55,838 bases of DNA from Microbacterium sp. (GCA_031277885.1 JAITLM010000120.1:1-55838), one strand, 5' to 3'; positions 27,045 through 35,845 are shown, counted from the stretch's first letter. Numbers and translations: made by a program. The notes: generated by a model from the letters alone, not told the origin.

Positions 27045-27548
27045 ATGAGCGACTATCTCGTCCGGCCCGCGCGGGCCGCCGACGTCCAGGGCATCTACGC
27101 ACTCCTGGAGCCGCTCGTGGAGCGAAGGATCCTGCTCGGCAAGGACATCGCGGTGCTCTACGGCGCGGTGCAGGAGTTCGTCGTGGCGGAGGCCGACGGT
27201 CGCCTCATCGGCTGCGGCGCGCTGCACGTCATGTGGGAGGACCTCGGCGAGGTGCGCACCCTGCTCGTCGAGGAGGGGTGGAAGCACCACGGCGTCGGGC
27301 GGGCCATCGTGGAGCGCCTCGAGGCGCACGCGGTCGATCTCGGCCTCAGCCGCCTGTTCTGCCTGACCTTCGAGGTGCCGTTCTTCGAGCGTCGCGGATT
27401 CGCGCCGATCGGCGAGCAGGTCGTCGACCCCGACGTCTACACCCAGCTGCTGCGCAGCGGCGACGAAGGCGTGGCCGAGTTCCTCGATCTCGCGCACGTG
27501 AAGCCGAACACGCTCGGCAACACGCGGATGCTCAAGCACCTTGTCTAA
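27045..27548 (+). CDS. argA: Amino-acid N-acetyltransferase (short N-acetylglutamate synthase)
   Basis: A 167-aa GNAT enzyme. It matches the single-domain actinobacterial NAGS type, which acetylates glutamate at the start of arginine synthesis, and lacks the kinase-like domain of E. coli ArgA. Diagnostic blocks are LLGKDIAVLYGAVQEFVVAE, GCGALHVMWEDLGEVRTL, the acetyl-CoA loop HHGVGRAIVERL, FEVPFFERRGFAPI and the C-terminal FLDLAHVKPNTLGNTRML. It stands alone among unrelated housekeeping genes. Confidence 0.9.
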   Translation: MSDYLVRPARAADVQGIYALLEPLVERRILLGKDIAVLYGAVQEFVVAEADGRLIGCGALHVMWEDLGEVRTLLVEEGWKHHGVGRAIVERLEAHAVDLGLSRLFCLTFEVPFFERRGFAPIGEQVVDPDVYTQLLRSGDEGVAEFLDLAHVKPNTLGNTRMLKHLV

Positions 27549-27551
27549 CCT
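27546..27551 (+). promoter_or_regulatory. -10 TAACCT overlapping the NAGS stop codon
   Basis: TAACCT begins with the TAA stop of the NAGS gene and ends 6 nt before the ATG at 27558, giving a leaderless arrangement. Confidence 0.65.
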
Positions 27552-27557
27552 GGAAGC

Positions 27558-28241
27558 ATGAGCCCTCGCCAGTCCGCCGCCGTCTATCGTCGCCGGCGGA
27601 TCGTGGTCCTCGGCATCATCATCGTGCTGCTCGCGCTGCTGATCGTGCTCGTATGGGCGCTCGTCGGGCGCGGAGCACCCGGCGCGGATCCGAAGCCCGC
27701 TCCCACGACCTCGTCGACGCGCTCGCCCTCGCCGACCGCATCGGCGCCGCCCGCCACTCCGGATCCGAGCGCCGACGCGAGCCCCGACCCCGCGACCACG
27801 CCGGGCCCGACGAGCACCGCGGGCGCCGGGCCGGTGCCCTGCACCGCGGCGGAGGTGCAGGTCACGGCCGTCGCCGATCACGACAGCTACTCGGCCGACG
27901 AGAACCCGAAGCTCTCGATCTCGCTGACCAACAGCAGCAGCAAGGACTGCACGATGAACGTCGGCACCACGACGCAGGCGTTCACGATCACGAGCGGGAA
28001 CGACACCTGGTGGCGCTCCACGGACTGCCAGCAGACCCCGAGCGACGCGGTCCAGACCATCAAGGCCGGCGCGACGATCACCAGCGCGACCCCGGTCGTC
28101 TGGGATCGCACGCGCTCGAGCGTCGACACCTGCGACGCGGCGGACCGGCAGCGCGCCCCGGGAGGCGGGGCGGCCTACCGGCTGACCGTGTCGATCGGCG
28201 GGTTCCAGAGCACGAATCCGGTGCAGTTCCTGCTGAATTGA
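27558..28241 (+). CDS. Membrane-anchored extracellular protein of unknown function
   Basis: 227 aa. A short basic cytoplasmic N-terminus (RRRR) precedes one transmembrane helix (about 14-37, VVLGIIIVLLALLIVLVWALV). A Pro/Ser/Thr-rich spacer spans about 40-92. The C-terminal domain (about 93-227) is beta-rich with four Cys (PCTAAEV, KDCTMN, STDCQQ, DTCDAA) that could form two disulfides. Its layout recalls DUF4232-type extracellular domains, but I cannot name a function. Confidence 0.82.
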   Translation: MSPRQSAAVYRRRRIVVLGIIIVLLALLIVLVWALVGRGAPGADPKPAPTTSSTRSPSPTASAPPATPDPSADASPDPATTPGPTSTAGAGPVPCTAAEVQVTAVADHDSYSADENPKLSISLTNSSSKDCTMNVGTTTQAFTITSGNDTWWRSTDCQQTPSDAVQTIKAGATITSATPVVWDRTRSSVDTCDAADRQRAPGGGAAYRLTVSIGGFQSTNPVQFLLN

Positions 28242-28443
28242 TCCTGGACGGATCGTGGGAATATGTCGCCTGGGTGCAACCTTTGGGATACCATAGGAAG
28301 CAAGTCTTCGAGATCTTGACGGTTGCCATCCCCAGTGGCTTCGACAATCTCAAGCGTCCCCAGCGCATCGTCGTCCGTCGTCGAGGACTTTGAGGGCCTC
28401 TTCGATCGTCTGTCCCCAAGCGATGAGCGAAGAGGTCCTCTCC
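28242..28443. other. Intergenic stretch with reduced GC, possible gene remnant
   Basis: The first 115 nt or so are clearly less GC-rich (about 53% by eye) than the surroundings. Peptide-like fragments appear in different frames: YVAWVQPLGYHRKQVFEI on the plus strand and WGQTIEEALKVLDDG on the minus strand, neither forming an intact gene. It may be an eroded insertion. Confidence 0.35.
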
Positions 28444-28449
28444 TATGCT
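28444..28449 (+). promoter_or_regulatory. -10 TATGCT of the SseB-like gene
   Basis: TATGCT ends 6 nt before the ATG at 28456. Confidence 0.65.
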
Positions 28450-28455
28450 GGAACG

Positions 28456-28866
28456 ATGGCCGTGAAGAAGTCGAAGAAGAAGGCGCCGGCCGCGGCGGAC
28501 TTCCGCTCCGAGGCGCTCGCGCAGGCGCTCGAGAAGCAGGACATGGCCGCGGTGGCGCTCGCCCTGCGCAACGGCAACACGATCGTGCCGCTGATCCGAC
28601 CCGGTGCGAGGGACGACCCGCGGGACGGCGGCGAGGTGTGGACGTATCGGGATCCGGCGACCGGCGACGTCGCGCTGCTGCTCTTCAGCGACGCGAAGCA
28701 CAAGCCGGCGAACCTCCCGCCCGGCGTCGGGATCTACTCGCCGCTGTGGCTCCGCTCGTTCCTGACGACCCACCGCGAGGTGATCACGACCGTGTTCCTC
28801 GACATCGCCGGCCCGCACCCGATGCAGGCGCCTCCCGAGGAACTGCTGCGCGCGCTCGAGGCCTGA
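28456..28866 (+). CDS. SseB-like N-terminal domain protein
   Basis: 136 aa from the ATG at 28456; a longer frame from 28390 would cover the promoter. It starts with a Lys-rich tail (MAVKKSKKKAP), then a compact alpha/beta domain: LAQALEKQDMAAVALALRNGNTIVPLI, TGDVALLLFSDAKHKPANLPPGVGIYSPLWLRSFL, and VITTVFLDIAGPHPMQAPPEELL. The pattern resembles SseB N-terminal domains found in actinobacteria, whose function is not established. It converges on radA, 30 nt downstream. Confidence 0.72.
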   Translation: MAVKKSKKKAPAAADFRSEALAQALEKQDMAAVALALRNGNTIVPLIRPGARDDPRDGGEVWTYRDPATGDVALLLFSDAKHKPANLPPGVGIYSPLWLRSFLTTHREVITTVFLDIAGPHPMQAPPEELLRALEA

Positions 28867-28896
28867 CCTGGCGCCGGAACGCGAGCGCCCCCGGCA

Positions 28897-30264
28897 TCAG
28901 AACGCGGGCACCTCGTCGTCGAGGCGGCGCGGCGCCCGATGCGCCTTGACGTCGCCGAGGGCTCCGCGCAGGGTCGCGGAGCGGTCGTCGATCACGTGCG
29001 CATATCCGAGCCGAGCCGCCTCGGATCGGCGCTGGGACGCCTGGGTGACCGGGCGCACCTCGCCGGCGAGGCTCAGCTCGCCCACGGCGGCGAGCGTGCG
29101 CGGCACGGCGTCGTCCCTGAGGGATCCGGCCACCGCGATCGCGATCGCCAGATCCGCCGCCGGCTCGACGAAGCGCACGCCGCCCACCGTCGAGACGTAG
29201 ACGTCCTTGTCGCTGGTCTTGATGCCGGCGCGGCGCTCGAGCACGGCGAGCACCATCGCCACGCGTGACGAATCGAGGCCGTTCACGACGCGGCGCGGGT
29301 TGGGCGCCTGGGTGGGGATCGTGAGCGCCTGCACCTCGACCGGCATCGCGCGCCGGCCCTCGAGCGCGATCGCGACGCACGTGCCCGGCTCCGGACGCCC
29401 GCGCGACAGGAACAGGCTCGACGGATCCGGCACCTCCGCGATCCCGGATCCGGTCATCTCGAAGCAGCCGACCTCGTCGGTCGGCCCGAACCGGTTCTTG
29501 AGCGCCCGGACGAAGCGCAGGGACGTCTGGCGGTCGCCCTCGAAGTGGCAGACGACGTCGACGAGGTGCTCGAGCACGCGGGGACCGGCGACCGATCCGT
29601 CCTTCGTGACGTGCCCGACGATCACGATCGGGAGATCCCGTTCCTTCGCCACCCGGATGAGCGCCGACGCGACCTCGCGCACCTGAGCCGGCTGGCCGGC
29701 GGCGCCATCCGACAGCGCGGAGGCGACGGTCTGCACGGAGTCGACGATCACGAGCTCGGGGGAGACCTCGTCGATGTGGCCGAGGATCGTGCCGAGGTCG
29801 GTCTCGGCCGCGAGGTACAGCTCGTCGTGCAGCGCTCCCGTGCGCTCCGCGCGCAGCCGCACCTGCGCCGTGGACTCCTCGCCACTCGCGTACAGCACCC
29901 GCCGGCCGGACCGGGCCGCCGCGGCGGCCACCTCGAGCAGCAGCGTGGACTTGCCGACGCCGGGCTCGCCGCTCAGCAGGATCGCCGCTCCCGGCACGAT
30001 GCCGCCGCCGAGCACGCGGTCGAACTCGGCGACGCCGCTCGAGCGCCGGGGCGACTCCTGCGAGGTGAGCGACGTGATCGGGCGCGCCTGCCGCCCGGAC
30101 GCCGGGGCCGTCGCCTCGACCCGGCGCACGATGCCGGTCTGCGCGGCCTGCTCGGTCACCGTGCCCCACTGCTGGCACTCGCCGCATCGGCCCACCCATT
30201 TCGCGGTCGTCCACCCGCACTCGGTGCAGACGTACGCGGGGGCGGAGGGTTTCCGGGAGGCCAT
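28897..30264 (-). CDS. radA: DNA repair protein RadA
   Basis: 455 aa, the RecA-like branch-migration factor of recombinational repair. It has an N-terminal zinc finger with Cys13, Cys16, Cys27 and Cys30, Walker A GEPGVGKST near 106, Walker B ELVIVDSVQT, the RadA-specific KNRFG motif (RALKNRFGPTDEVG) and a C-terminal Lon-like domain. The full length is typical. The ATG at 30264 lies 6 nt after a TAGCCT -10. Confidence 0.97.
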   Translation of the reverse strand: MASRKPSAPAYVCTECGWTTAKWVGRCGECQQWGTVTEQAAQTGIVRRVEATAPASGRQARPITSLTSQESPRRSSGVAEFDRVLGGGIVPGAAILLSGEPGVGKSTLLLEVAAAAARSGRRVLYASGEESTAQVRLRAERTGALHDELYLAAETDLGTILGHIDEVSPELVIVDSVQTVASALSDGAAGQPAQVREVASALIRVAKERDLPIVIVGHVTKDGSVAGPRVLEHLVDVVCHFEGDRQTSLRFVRALKNRFGPTDEVGCFEMTGSGIAEVPDPSSLFLSRGRPEPGTCVAIALEGRRAMPVEVQALTIPTQAPNPRRVVNGLDSSRVAMVLAVLERRAGIKTSDKDVYVSTVGGVRFVEPAADLAIAIAVAGSLRDDAVPRTLAAVGELSLAGEVRPVTQASQRRSEAARLGYAHVIDDRSATLRGALGDVKAHRAPRRLDDEVPAF

Positions 30265-30270
30265 GCAGCA

Positions 30271-30276
30271 AGGCTA
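30271..30276 (-). promoter_or_regulatory. -10 TAGCCT of radA
   Basis: The minus-strand TAGCCT ends 6 nt before the radA ATG. Confidence 0.65.
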
Positions 30277-30338
30277 GCCGGGGCCGCCGACGCTCCGTCT
30301 CGTTACGCGGACGACGGGCGGCGGGAGGGGCGCACCGG

Positions 30339-30344
30339 TAGCCT
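30339..30344 (+). promoter_or_regulatory. -10 TAGCCT of the moeA operon
   Basis: TAGCCT is 25 nt before the ATG. A leader of about 19 nt with GAGGGAG is expected, so this gene is not leaderless. Confidence 0.55.
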
Positions 30345-30369
30345 CGAAGCACACGACGAGGGAGCGCGC

Positions 30370-31605
30370 ATGAGCCAGGGCACCACCACCTTCCGCACGG
30401 TCGAGGAGCAGCAGCAGCGCGTGCTCGCCGCCGTCCTCCCTCGTCCCTCGGTGACGATCGGGGTGGACGAGGCGGCCGGGTTCACGCTCGCCGCGGATGC
30501 GGTCGCCGTGAACCCGGTTCCGGTCTTCGACAACTCCGCGATGGACGGTTTCGCGGTGCGGTTCGCGGACGTCGCCGCCGCGAGCGAGACGGATCCCGTG
30601 ACCCTGCGTGTGACGGCGGATCTGCCGGCGGGGAGTCCAGAGGATCCGCCCCTCGACCCCGGCTGCGCCGTGCGCATCATGACCGGATCCGCGCTGCCAG
30701 GCCAGGCCGACACGATCGTCCCGTTCGAGGACACCGCGGGCGGGCTGGCGGACTCGCTGCAGACCGCCGTCGTGCAGCGTGCGCCGTTCGCGGAGGGCGC
30801 GCACGTGCGTCGCGCCGGGGCGGACGCCGCAGCCGGCTCCGTGGCCCTGGCCGCGGGGGCGCTGCTCGGACCGCGGCAGCTCTCGGCGCTCGCCTCGGTC
30901 GGGATCGCCCAGGTGCGGGTCGCGCCCCGCCCGCGCGTGGCCGTGGTGTCGACCGGATCCGAGCTGGTGCCGCCGGGCGCACCCCTGCGGCGCGGGCAGA
31001 TCCCGGAGTCGAACGGCGTGCTGCTGGCCGGGCTCGCGGCCGAGGCCGGGGCGGACATCGTGCTGCGCGAGGTCGTCGGGGACGAGGGCGACGGGCCGGC
31101 GGAGGCCGCGGCGCGCGCCGCCGCGCTCGGCGCCGATGTGGTGATCTTCTCCGGCGGCGTGAGCGCGGGCGCGTATGAGGCGGTGCGGCTGAGCATGGGC
31201 GAGACGATGGAGTTCGTCGCGGTGGCGATGCAGCCAGGGAAGCCGCAGGCGTTCGGCGCGACCGCCGACGGCATGCTGCTGTTCGGACTGCCCGGCAATC
31301 CGGTCAGCGCCGCGGTGTCGTTCGAGACGTTCGTGCGCCCCGCGCTGCTGCGGCTCCAGGACCGGACCGAGGTGCACCGCGAGCTCCGCCGCCTGCCCGC
31401 GGGCGCGGCCTGGCGCACCCCTCCTGCGCGCCGCCAGTACCTGCCGGCCGTGATCGTCGACGGTGCCGTGGTGCCCGCGACGAGAGGCGGATCCGGCTCG
31501 CACCTCACGGTCGGTCTCGCCGGAGCCACCGCCTACGCGATCGTGCCGGCCGACGTGGAGGCCGTCGAGGTCGGGGACCTCGTCGACGTGTGGGAGCTGC
31601 ACTGA
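30370..31605 (+). CDS. moeA: Molybdopterin molybdotransferase MoeA
   Basis: 411 aa. It inserts molybdate into adenylylated molybdopterin. Landmarks are PVFDNSAMDGFAVRF near the N-terminus, VRIMTGSALPGQADTIVPFED, RPRVAVVSTGSELVPPG, the binding-loop IFSGGVSAGAYEAVR and GLPGNPVSAAVSFETFVRPALL. I took the ATG at 30370 with GAGGGAG upstream. It overlaps the next gene by 16 nt, forming a molybdenum-cofactor operon with mobA and a DUF6457 gene. Confidence 0.95.
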   Translation: MSQGTTTFRTVEEQQQRVLAAVLPRPSVTIGVDEAAGFTLAADAVAVNPVPVFDNSAMDGFAVRFADVAAASETDPVTLRVTADLPAGSPEDPPLDPGCAVRIMTGSALPGQADTIVPFEDTAGGLADSLQTAVVQRAPFAEGAHVRRAGADAAAGSVALAAGALLGPRQLSALASVGIAQVRVAPRPRVAVVSTGSELVPPGAPLRRGQIPESNGVLLAGLAAEAGADIVLREVVGDEGDGPAEAAARAAALGADVVIFSGGVSAGAYEAVRLSMGETMEFVAVAMQPGKPQAFGATADGMLLFGLPGNPVSAAVSFETFVRPALLRLQDRTEVHRELRRLPAGAAWRTPPARRQYLPAVIVDGAVVPATRGGSGSHLTVGLAGATAYAIVPADVEAVEVGDLVDVWELH

Positions 31606-32282
31606 GCACGCCCGCCCCGTCGATCGCCGCCCTCGTGCTCGTGGGCGGGCGCGCGCGGCGCTTCGCCGGCGTCGCCAAGCCGCTGCTCGAGCTCGGCGGC
31701 TCGACGCCGTGGCAGCGCACCCTGGCGGCCCTCGGCGAGGACCGCGTCCGTCCGGTGCTCGCCGTCGGGACCGCCTGGGACGCCGACGAGCCCGCTCCGC
31801 CGGCCGGCGCGGCCATCGTCCCCGTGATCTGGGTGCGGGAGGACCCGCCGTTCGGCGGGCCGGCCGCGGCGATCGCGGCGGGGCTGTCAGGGCTCGAGGG
31901 TGCGGAGTGGGCGCTGCTGCTCGCCGGCGACCTCGTGCATCCGGCCGACGTCGTGCGGACGCTGTGCGGCGCCGTGCGCGCCGCCGAGGAGGAGAGCGCG
32001 GGGGAGGACGCCCCAGATCCCGTCGACGCGATCGTGTTCCGCGCCGATGGCCGCGCGCAGTGGCTGACCGGCGCCTACCGCGTCGAGGCGCTCCGCGCCG
32101 CGCTCGTCGCCCTGGGGGATCCGTCCGGCAGGGCCGTCCGAGAACTGCTCGGAGGGCTTCCGATCCGGTGGATCACGGATGAGGATGGGCTCACGGCCGA
32201 TATCGACACCCCCGACGACCTGGAGCGCGCCCGCGCGGTGCTGGCCGATCCGTCCGCCCGTCACGACGAGGAGCCCCGATGA
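31590..32282 (+). CDS. mobA: Molybdenum cofactor guanylyltransferase MobA-like
   Basis: A 230-aa nucleotidyltransferase attaching GMP to the molybdenum cofactor. The GTP-binding signature is VLVGGRARRFAGVAKPLLEL, a relaxed form of LAGGxSxRMGxDK. The acidic metal site is in WALLLAGDLVHPADV. The C-terminal DIDTPDDLERA matches the MobA/IspD end motif. The GTG at 31590 overlaps moeA; a CTG at 31602 is a less usual alternative. The stop overlaps the next ATG. Confidence 0.87.
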   Translation: MGAALSTPAPSIAALVLVGGRARRFAGVAKPLLELGGSTPWQRTLAALGEDRVRPVLAVGTAWDADEPAPPAGAAIVPVIWVREDPPFGGPAAAIAAGLSGLEGAEWALLLAGDLVHPADVVRTLCGAVRAAEEESAGEDAPDPVDAIVFRADGRAQWLTGAYRVEALRAALVALGDPSGRAVRELLGGLPIRWITDEDGLTADIDTPDDLERARAVLADPSARHDEEPR

Positions 32283-32551
32283 CCCCGAACGATCGCACGC
32301 TGCCCCCCGAGGCGCTGGACGACTGGGCCGCCGAGCTGCGCGAGCGGTTCGGCCTCGCCGAGGAGGACGTGCCGGTCGCGCTGATCCTCGACCTCGCGCG
32401 CGACGTCGCGAACGGCGTCGCGCGTCCCGCCGCACCGTTCAGCGCCTTCGTCGCGGGTCTCGTGGCGGGTCGCGCGGGCGGCAGCCCCGGCGACGTGCGC
32501 GCCGCGGTCTCCGCGATCTCGCAGCTCGCCCTCGCGCACGGCAGGGACTGA
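32279..32551 (+). CDS. DUF6457-like small protein linked to molybdenum cofactor genes
   Basis: 90 aa, all-helical and acidic at the N-terminus (ALDDWAAELRERFGL), with VALILDLARDVANGVARPAAPFSAFVAGLVAGRAGG. It is coupled to mobA by an ATGA overlap. Such proteins commonly follow mobA or fdhD genes in actinobacteria; the molecular role is unknown. Confidence 0.8.
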   Translation: MTPNDRTLPPEALDDWAAELRERFGLAEEDVPVALILDLARDVANGVARPAAPFSAFVAGLVAGRAGGSPGDVRAAVSAISQLALAHGRD

Positions 32552-32674
32552 GCGTCCGGCGCACCTGTCGGCATCCGGGATCCGCATGGTCGTGATCCGA
32601 ACCTCCTATCGCGCGCGGCATTATTCACGGCCGAAGTCCCCATGGGCGGCGATGCGCGATGCGAGTATGGAGCC

Positions 32675-33406
32675 ATGGCCAGCGCCGGGCCCGTCTGCGG
32701 GCCGATCTCCAGCTATTCGCGGGTGCGGATCCTGCACCTCGTGCAGGCACGTCCGCACCGCACGATCGGCGAGCTGTGCGAGGCCACGGCGCTGCATCCG
32801 AACACGGTGCGCGAGCACCTGCAGCGGCTGATCGAGGGCGGCTACGTCGTGCAGGCGACCGAGCATCGCACGACCCGCGGGCGTCCGCGCGTGCTGTACA
32901 GCGCCGCGACCGGCGCGCCGGAGGCGTCGAGCCCCGTCGCCAAGCAGAAGGCCGACGACGCCGCCCGCCGCGGGGACCTGCTGCGCCGCATGCTGCAGAC
33001 CGAATCCTCGGGCCTCGGCCGGCAGGCGGTCTACCAGCTCGACGCCCTCGTCGAGCACCTCGAGGAGAGCGGCTTCGAGCCCGTGATCGACGAGGACCGG
33101 CTCACGGTCGAACTCACCCCGTGCCCGCACGCCGCCGCTCGGCCCGAGCACCGCCCGGTGCTCTGCCAGGTGCACCTCGGTCTCATGCAGGGCGTGCTCG
33201 CCCAGGCCGGCGGGCCGCTGACCGCGCGCTGCGTGCGCTCGGCGGCGCGGCCGGAGGAGTGCACGGTCGAATTGGACCGGGTCGGCGGATCCCGGTTCGC
33301 CATCGACGACCGCGTCGGATCCCCGACCGGATCCGCATCCGCTCACGGCACAGGATCCCGCATCGGATCCGCGAACGCAGGAGGCCCCGCGCATGGATTG
33401 GCTTGA
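32675..33406 (+). CDS. HTH transcriptional regulator with Cys-rich C-terminal domain, next to cydA
   Basis: 243 aa from the ATG at 32675; an ATG at 32642 is possible. The N-terminal winged helix spans about 12-75 (SRVRILHLVQARPHRTIGELCEATALHPNTVREHLQRLIEGGYV). The C-terminal domain has Cys150 (TPCPH), Cys164 (VLCQVH), Cys186 (ARCVRS) and Cys196 (EECTVE), spaced as in SufR-like regulators that hold an iron-sulfur cluster. The last 40 residues are a low-complexity Gly/Ser tail encoded by GGATCC-rich DNA. The gene overlaps cydA by 14 nt, so redox or O2 control of cytochrome bd is a strong inference. Confidence 0.82.
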   Translation: MASAGPVCGPISSYSRVRILHLVQARPHRTIGELCEATALHPNTVREHLQRLIEGGYVVQATEHRTTRGRPRVLYSAATGAPEASSPVAKQKADDAARRGDLLRRMLQTESSGLGRQAVYQLDALVEHLEESGFEPVIDEDRLTVELTPCPHAAARPEHRPVLCQVHLGLMQGVLAQAGGPLTARCVRSAARPEECTVELDRVGGSRFAIDDRVGSPTGSASAHGTGSRIGSANAGGPAHGLA

Positions 33407-34805
33407 TCCGCTCGTCCTGTCCCGCTGGCAGTTCGGTCTGACGACCGTCTACCACTACCTGTTCGTGCCTCTCACGATCGGCATGGCCACCGTCACCGCG
33501 ATCTTCCAGACCGCGTGGGTGCGCACCGGCAAGATCGAGTACCTGCACCTGACCCGGTTCTTCTCGAAGATCTTCCTCATCAACTTCGCCATGGGCGTGG
33601 TGACCGGCATCGTGCAGGAGTTCCAGTTCGGCATGAACTGGTCGGACTACTCGCGCTTCGTCGGCGACGTGTTCGGCGCCCCGCTCGCGTTCGAGGGTCT
33701 GCTCGCGTTCTTCCTCGAGGCGACCTTCATCGGGCTGTGGATCTTCGGCTGGGACAAGCTGCCGAAGAAGGTGCACCTCGCCACGATCTGGGGTGTCGCG
33801 ATTGGCACGATCCTCTCGGCGTACTTCATCATCGCCGCGAACGCGTTCATGCAGAACCCGGTCGGCTACACCTTCAACCCGGCGACGAACCGCGCCGAGC
33901 TCACCGACTTCTGGGCGCTGCTGACTAACAAGGTCGCGCTCGCCGCGTTCCCGCACACGATCTTCGGCGCGTTCATGCTTGCGGCCGGCGTCGTGATCTC
34001 GGTCTCGGCCTGGCATCTGTCCCGCGGCCAGCACGTCGCGACCATGCGCAAGTCGCTCAAGTTCGGCCTCTGGGCGATCCTCGTCGCGACCGCGGGCATC
34101 GTGCTCTCCGGCGACCAGCTGGGTCTCGCGATGTACTCGACGCAGCCGATGAAGATGGCGGCCGCCGAGGCGACGTTCAACACGGTGTGCGGCAAGGACG
34201 CGGCGTTCAGCCTGTTCACGCTCGGGACGCCGGACGGCAAGACCGACCTGTTCTCGATCCGGGTGCCGTATCTGCTCTCGCTGCTGTCGAACCACACCCT
34301 CGACGGCTGCGTGCACGGCATCAACGACCTGAATGCGGAGTACGCGCAGAAGTTCGCCTCCACGGGCCTCACCGAGTTCAACCCGGTGCTGTGGGTGACG
34401 TACTGGGCGTTCCGCTGGATGATCGGACTCGGGATGGCCCACGCGCTGGTCGCCGTGGCCGGCCTCTGGTTCACCCGCAAGAACGCCAAGCGCGAGCCCG
34501 CGCAGTGGATGTGGAAGATCGCGATCTACTCCTTCCCGCTGTCCTTGGGCGCGAACATCGTCGGCTGGGTCTTCACCGAGATGGGCAGACAGCCCTGGAT
34601 CGTGTTCAGCCTGATGACGACGAAGAACGGCGTCTCGCCGGGGGTGAGCGGGGTCGAGGTGCTCATCTCGCTCATCTCCTTCACCGCGATCTACGCCGCC
34701 CTCGCGGTCGTGGAGATCGGGCTCATCGTCCGCGCCGCCAAGAAGGGGCCCGACATCACAGAGAAGCACGACGAGGACGCCCCTGTCCCGTCGGTCGTGT
34801 ACTGA
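33393..34805 (+). CDS. cydA: Cytochrome bd quinol oxidase subunit I
   Basis: A 470-aa membrane subunit carrying hemes b558, b595 and d. His21 (TVYHYLF) is the expected N-terminal heme ligand. The membrane-acid region is GVVTGIVQEFQFGMNW. The Q-loop begins GDQLGLAMYSTQPMKMAAAEA and is of the short type. GRQPW (EMGRQPWIVFSLM) is the family signature. The ATG lies inside the end of the regulator gene with AGGAGG upstream. It forms an operon with cydB and probably cydDC. Confidence 0.97.
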   Translation: MDWLDPLVLSRWQFGLTTVYHYLFVPLTIGMATVTAIFQTAWVRTGKIEYLHLTRFFSKIFLINFAMGVVTGIVQEFQFGMNWSDYSRFVGDVFGAPLAFEGLLAFFLEATFIGLWIFGWDKLPKKVHLATIWGVAIGTILSAYFIIAANAFMQNPVGYTFNPATNRAELTDFWALLTNKVALAAFPHTIFGAFMLAAGVVISVSAWHLSRGQHVATMRKSLKFGLWAILVATAGIVLSGDQLGLAMYSTQPMKMAAAEATFNTVCGKDAAFSLFTLGTPDGKTDLFSIRVPYLLSLLSNHTLDGCVHGINDLNAEYAQKFASTGLTEFNPVLWVTYWAFRWMIGLGMAHALVAVAGLWFTRKNAKREPAQWMWKIAIYSFPLSLGANIVGWVFTEMGRQPWIVFSLMTTKNGVSPGVSGVEVLISLISFTAIYAALAVVEIGLIVRAAKKGPDITEKHDEDAPVPSVVY

Positions 34806-34819
34806 GGAAGGAGACGGAC

Positions 34820-35845
34820 ATGGATCTCGCAACGCTCTGGTTCTGGATCGTCGCCCTGTTCTTCGTGGGCTACTTCGTGCTCGACGGCTTCGACTTCGGG
34901 GTGGGCATGTCGCTGCCGTTCCTCGGCAAGGACGACGTCTCGCGCCGCCAGGTGATCAACACGATCGGCCCGGTCTGGGACCTCAACGAGACCTGGGTGA
35001 TCGTGGCGGGCGCCTGCCTGTTCGCGTCGTTCCCGGAGTGGTACGCCTCGCTGTTCAGCGGCTTCTACCTGCCGCTGCTCGTGATCCTGCTCGCGCTCAT
35101 CCTGCGCGGGGTGTCTTTCGAGTACCGGCACCAGCGGGACGACCCGCGCTGGAAGCGCCGATTCGACACGATGATCGTGATCGGATCCGCCGTTCCGGCA
35201 CTGCTGTGGGGCGTCGCGTTCGGCAACATCGTGCAGGGCGTGGCGCTGGACGAGAAGCACGTGTTCCGCGGATCCGTGTTCGATCTGCTGAACCCGTACG
35301 GCCTGCTCGTCGGCGTCACCACGCTGCTCCTGTTCTTCCTGCACGGGCTGTACTTCGTCGCGCTCAAGACCGACGGCGTCGTGCACGAGCGCGCTCGCCG
35401 GGTGGCGCGGCTCGCCGCGCTGCCGACGATCCTCGTCGCCGCGGGGGCCGTGGTGTGGACGATCGCGATCGCCGCCGGACGTCCTTCGCTGCTCTGGGCC
35501 GTGATCGCGCTCGGCGCCGTGGCCGCGGTGTTCCTCATCGTGTCGGTGATCTTCTCGCTGCGGGGCCGTGACGGCTGGGCGTTCGCCGCCGGGGTCGTCA
35601 CGATCCTCACGGCCGTGCTCATGCTGTTCTCCGCGCTGTTCCCGAACGTGCTGCCGTCGACGATCGACCCGGCGAACTCGCTCACGATCCAGAACGCGTC
35701 GAGCACGCCGTACACGCTGCAGATCATGAGCTGGACCGCGCTCGTGGCGATGCCGCTCGTCCTCGCGTACCAGGCATGGACGTACTGGGTCTTCCGCAAG
35801 CGCGTGCGCCGGTCGACGATCGAGGCGGCCCCCGCGCACGCATGA
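34820..35845 (+). CDS. cydB: Cytochrome bd quinol oxidase subunit II
   Basis: A 341-aa multi-pass subunit. The signature WFWIVALFFVGYFVLDGFDFGVGM and the block NTIGPVWDLNETWVIVAGACLFASFPEWYA are diagnostic. AAGGAGA precedes the ATG, 14 nt after cydA. Confidence 0.97.
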   Translation: MDLATLWFWIVALFFVGYFVLDGFDFGVGMSLPFLGKDDVSRRQVINTIGPVWDLNETWVIVAGACLFASFPEWYASLFSGFYLPLLVILLALILRGVSFEYRHQRDDPRWKRRFDTMIVIGSAVPALLWGVAFGNIVQGVALDEKHVFRGSVFDLLNPYGLLVGVTTLLLFFLHGLYFVALKTDGVVHERARRVARLAALPTILVAAGAVVWTIAIAAGRPSLLWAVIALGAVAAVFLIVSVIFSLRGRDGWAFAAGVVTILTAVLMLFSALFPNVLPSTIDPANSLTIQNASSTPYTLQIMSWTALVAMPLVLAYQAWTYWVFRKRVRRSTIEAAPAHA

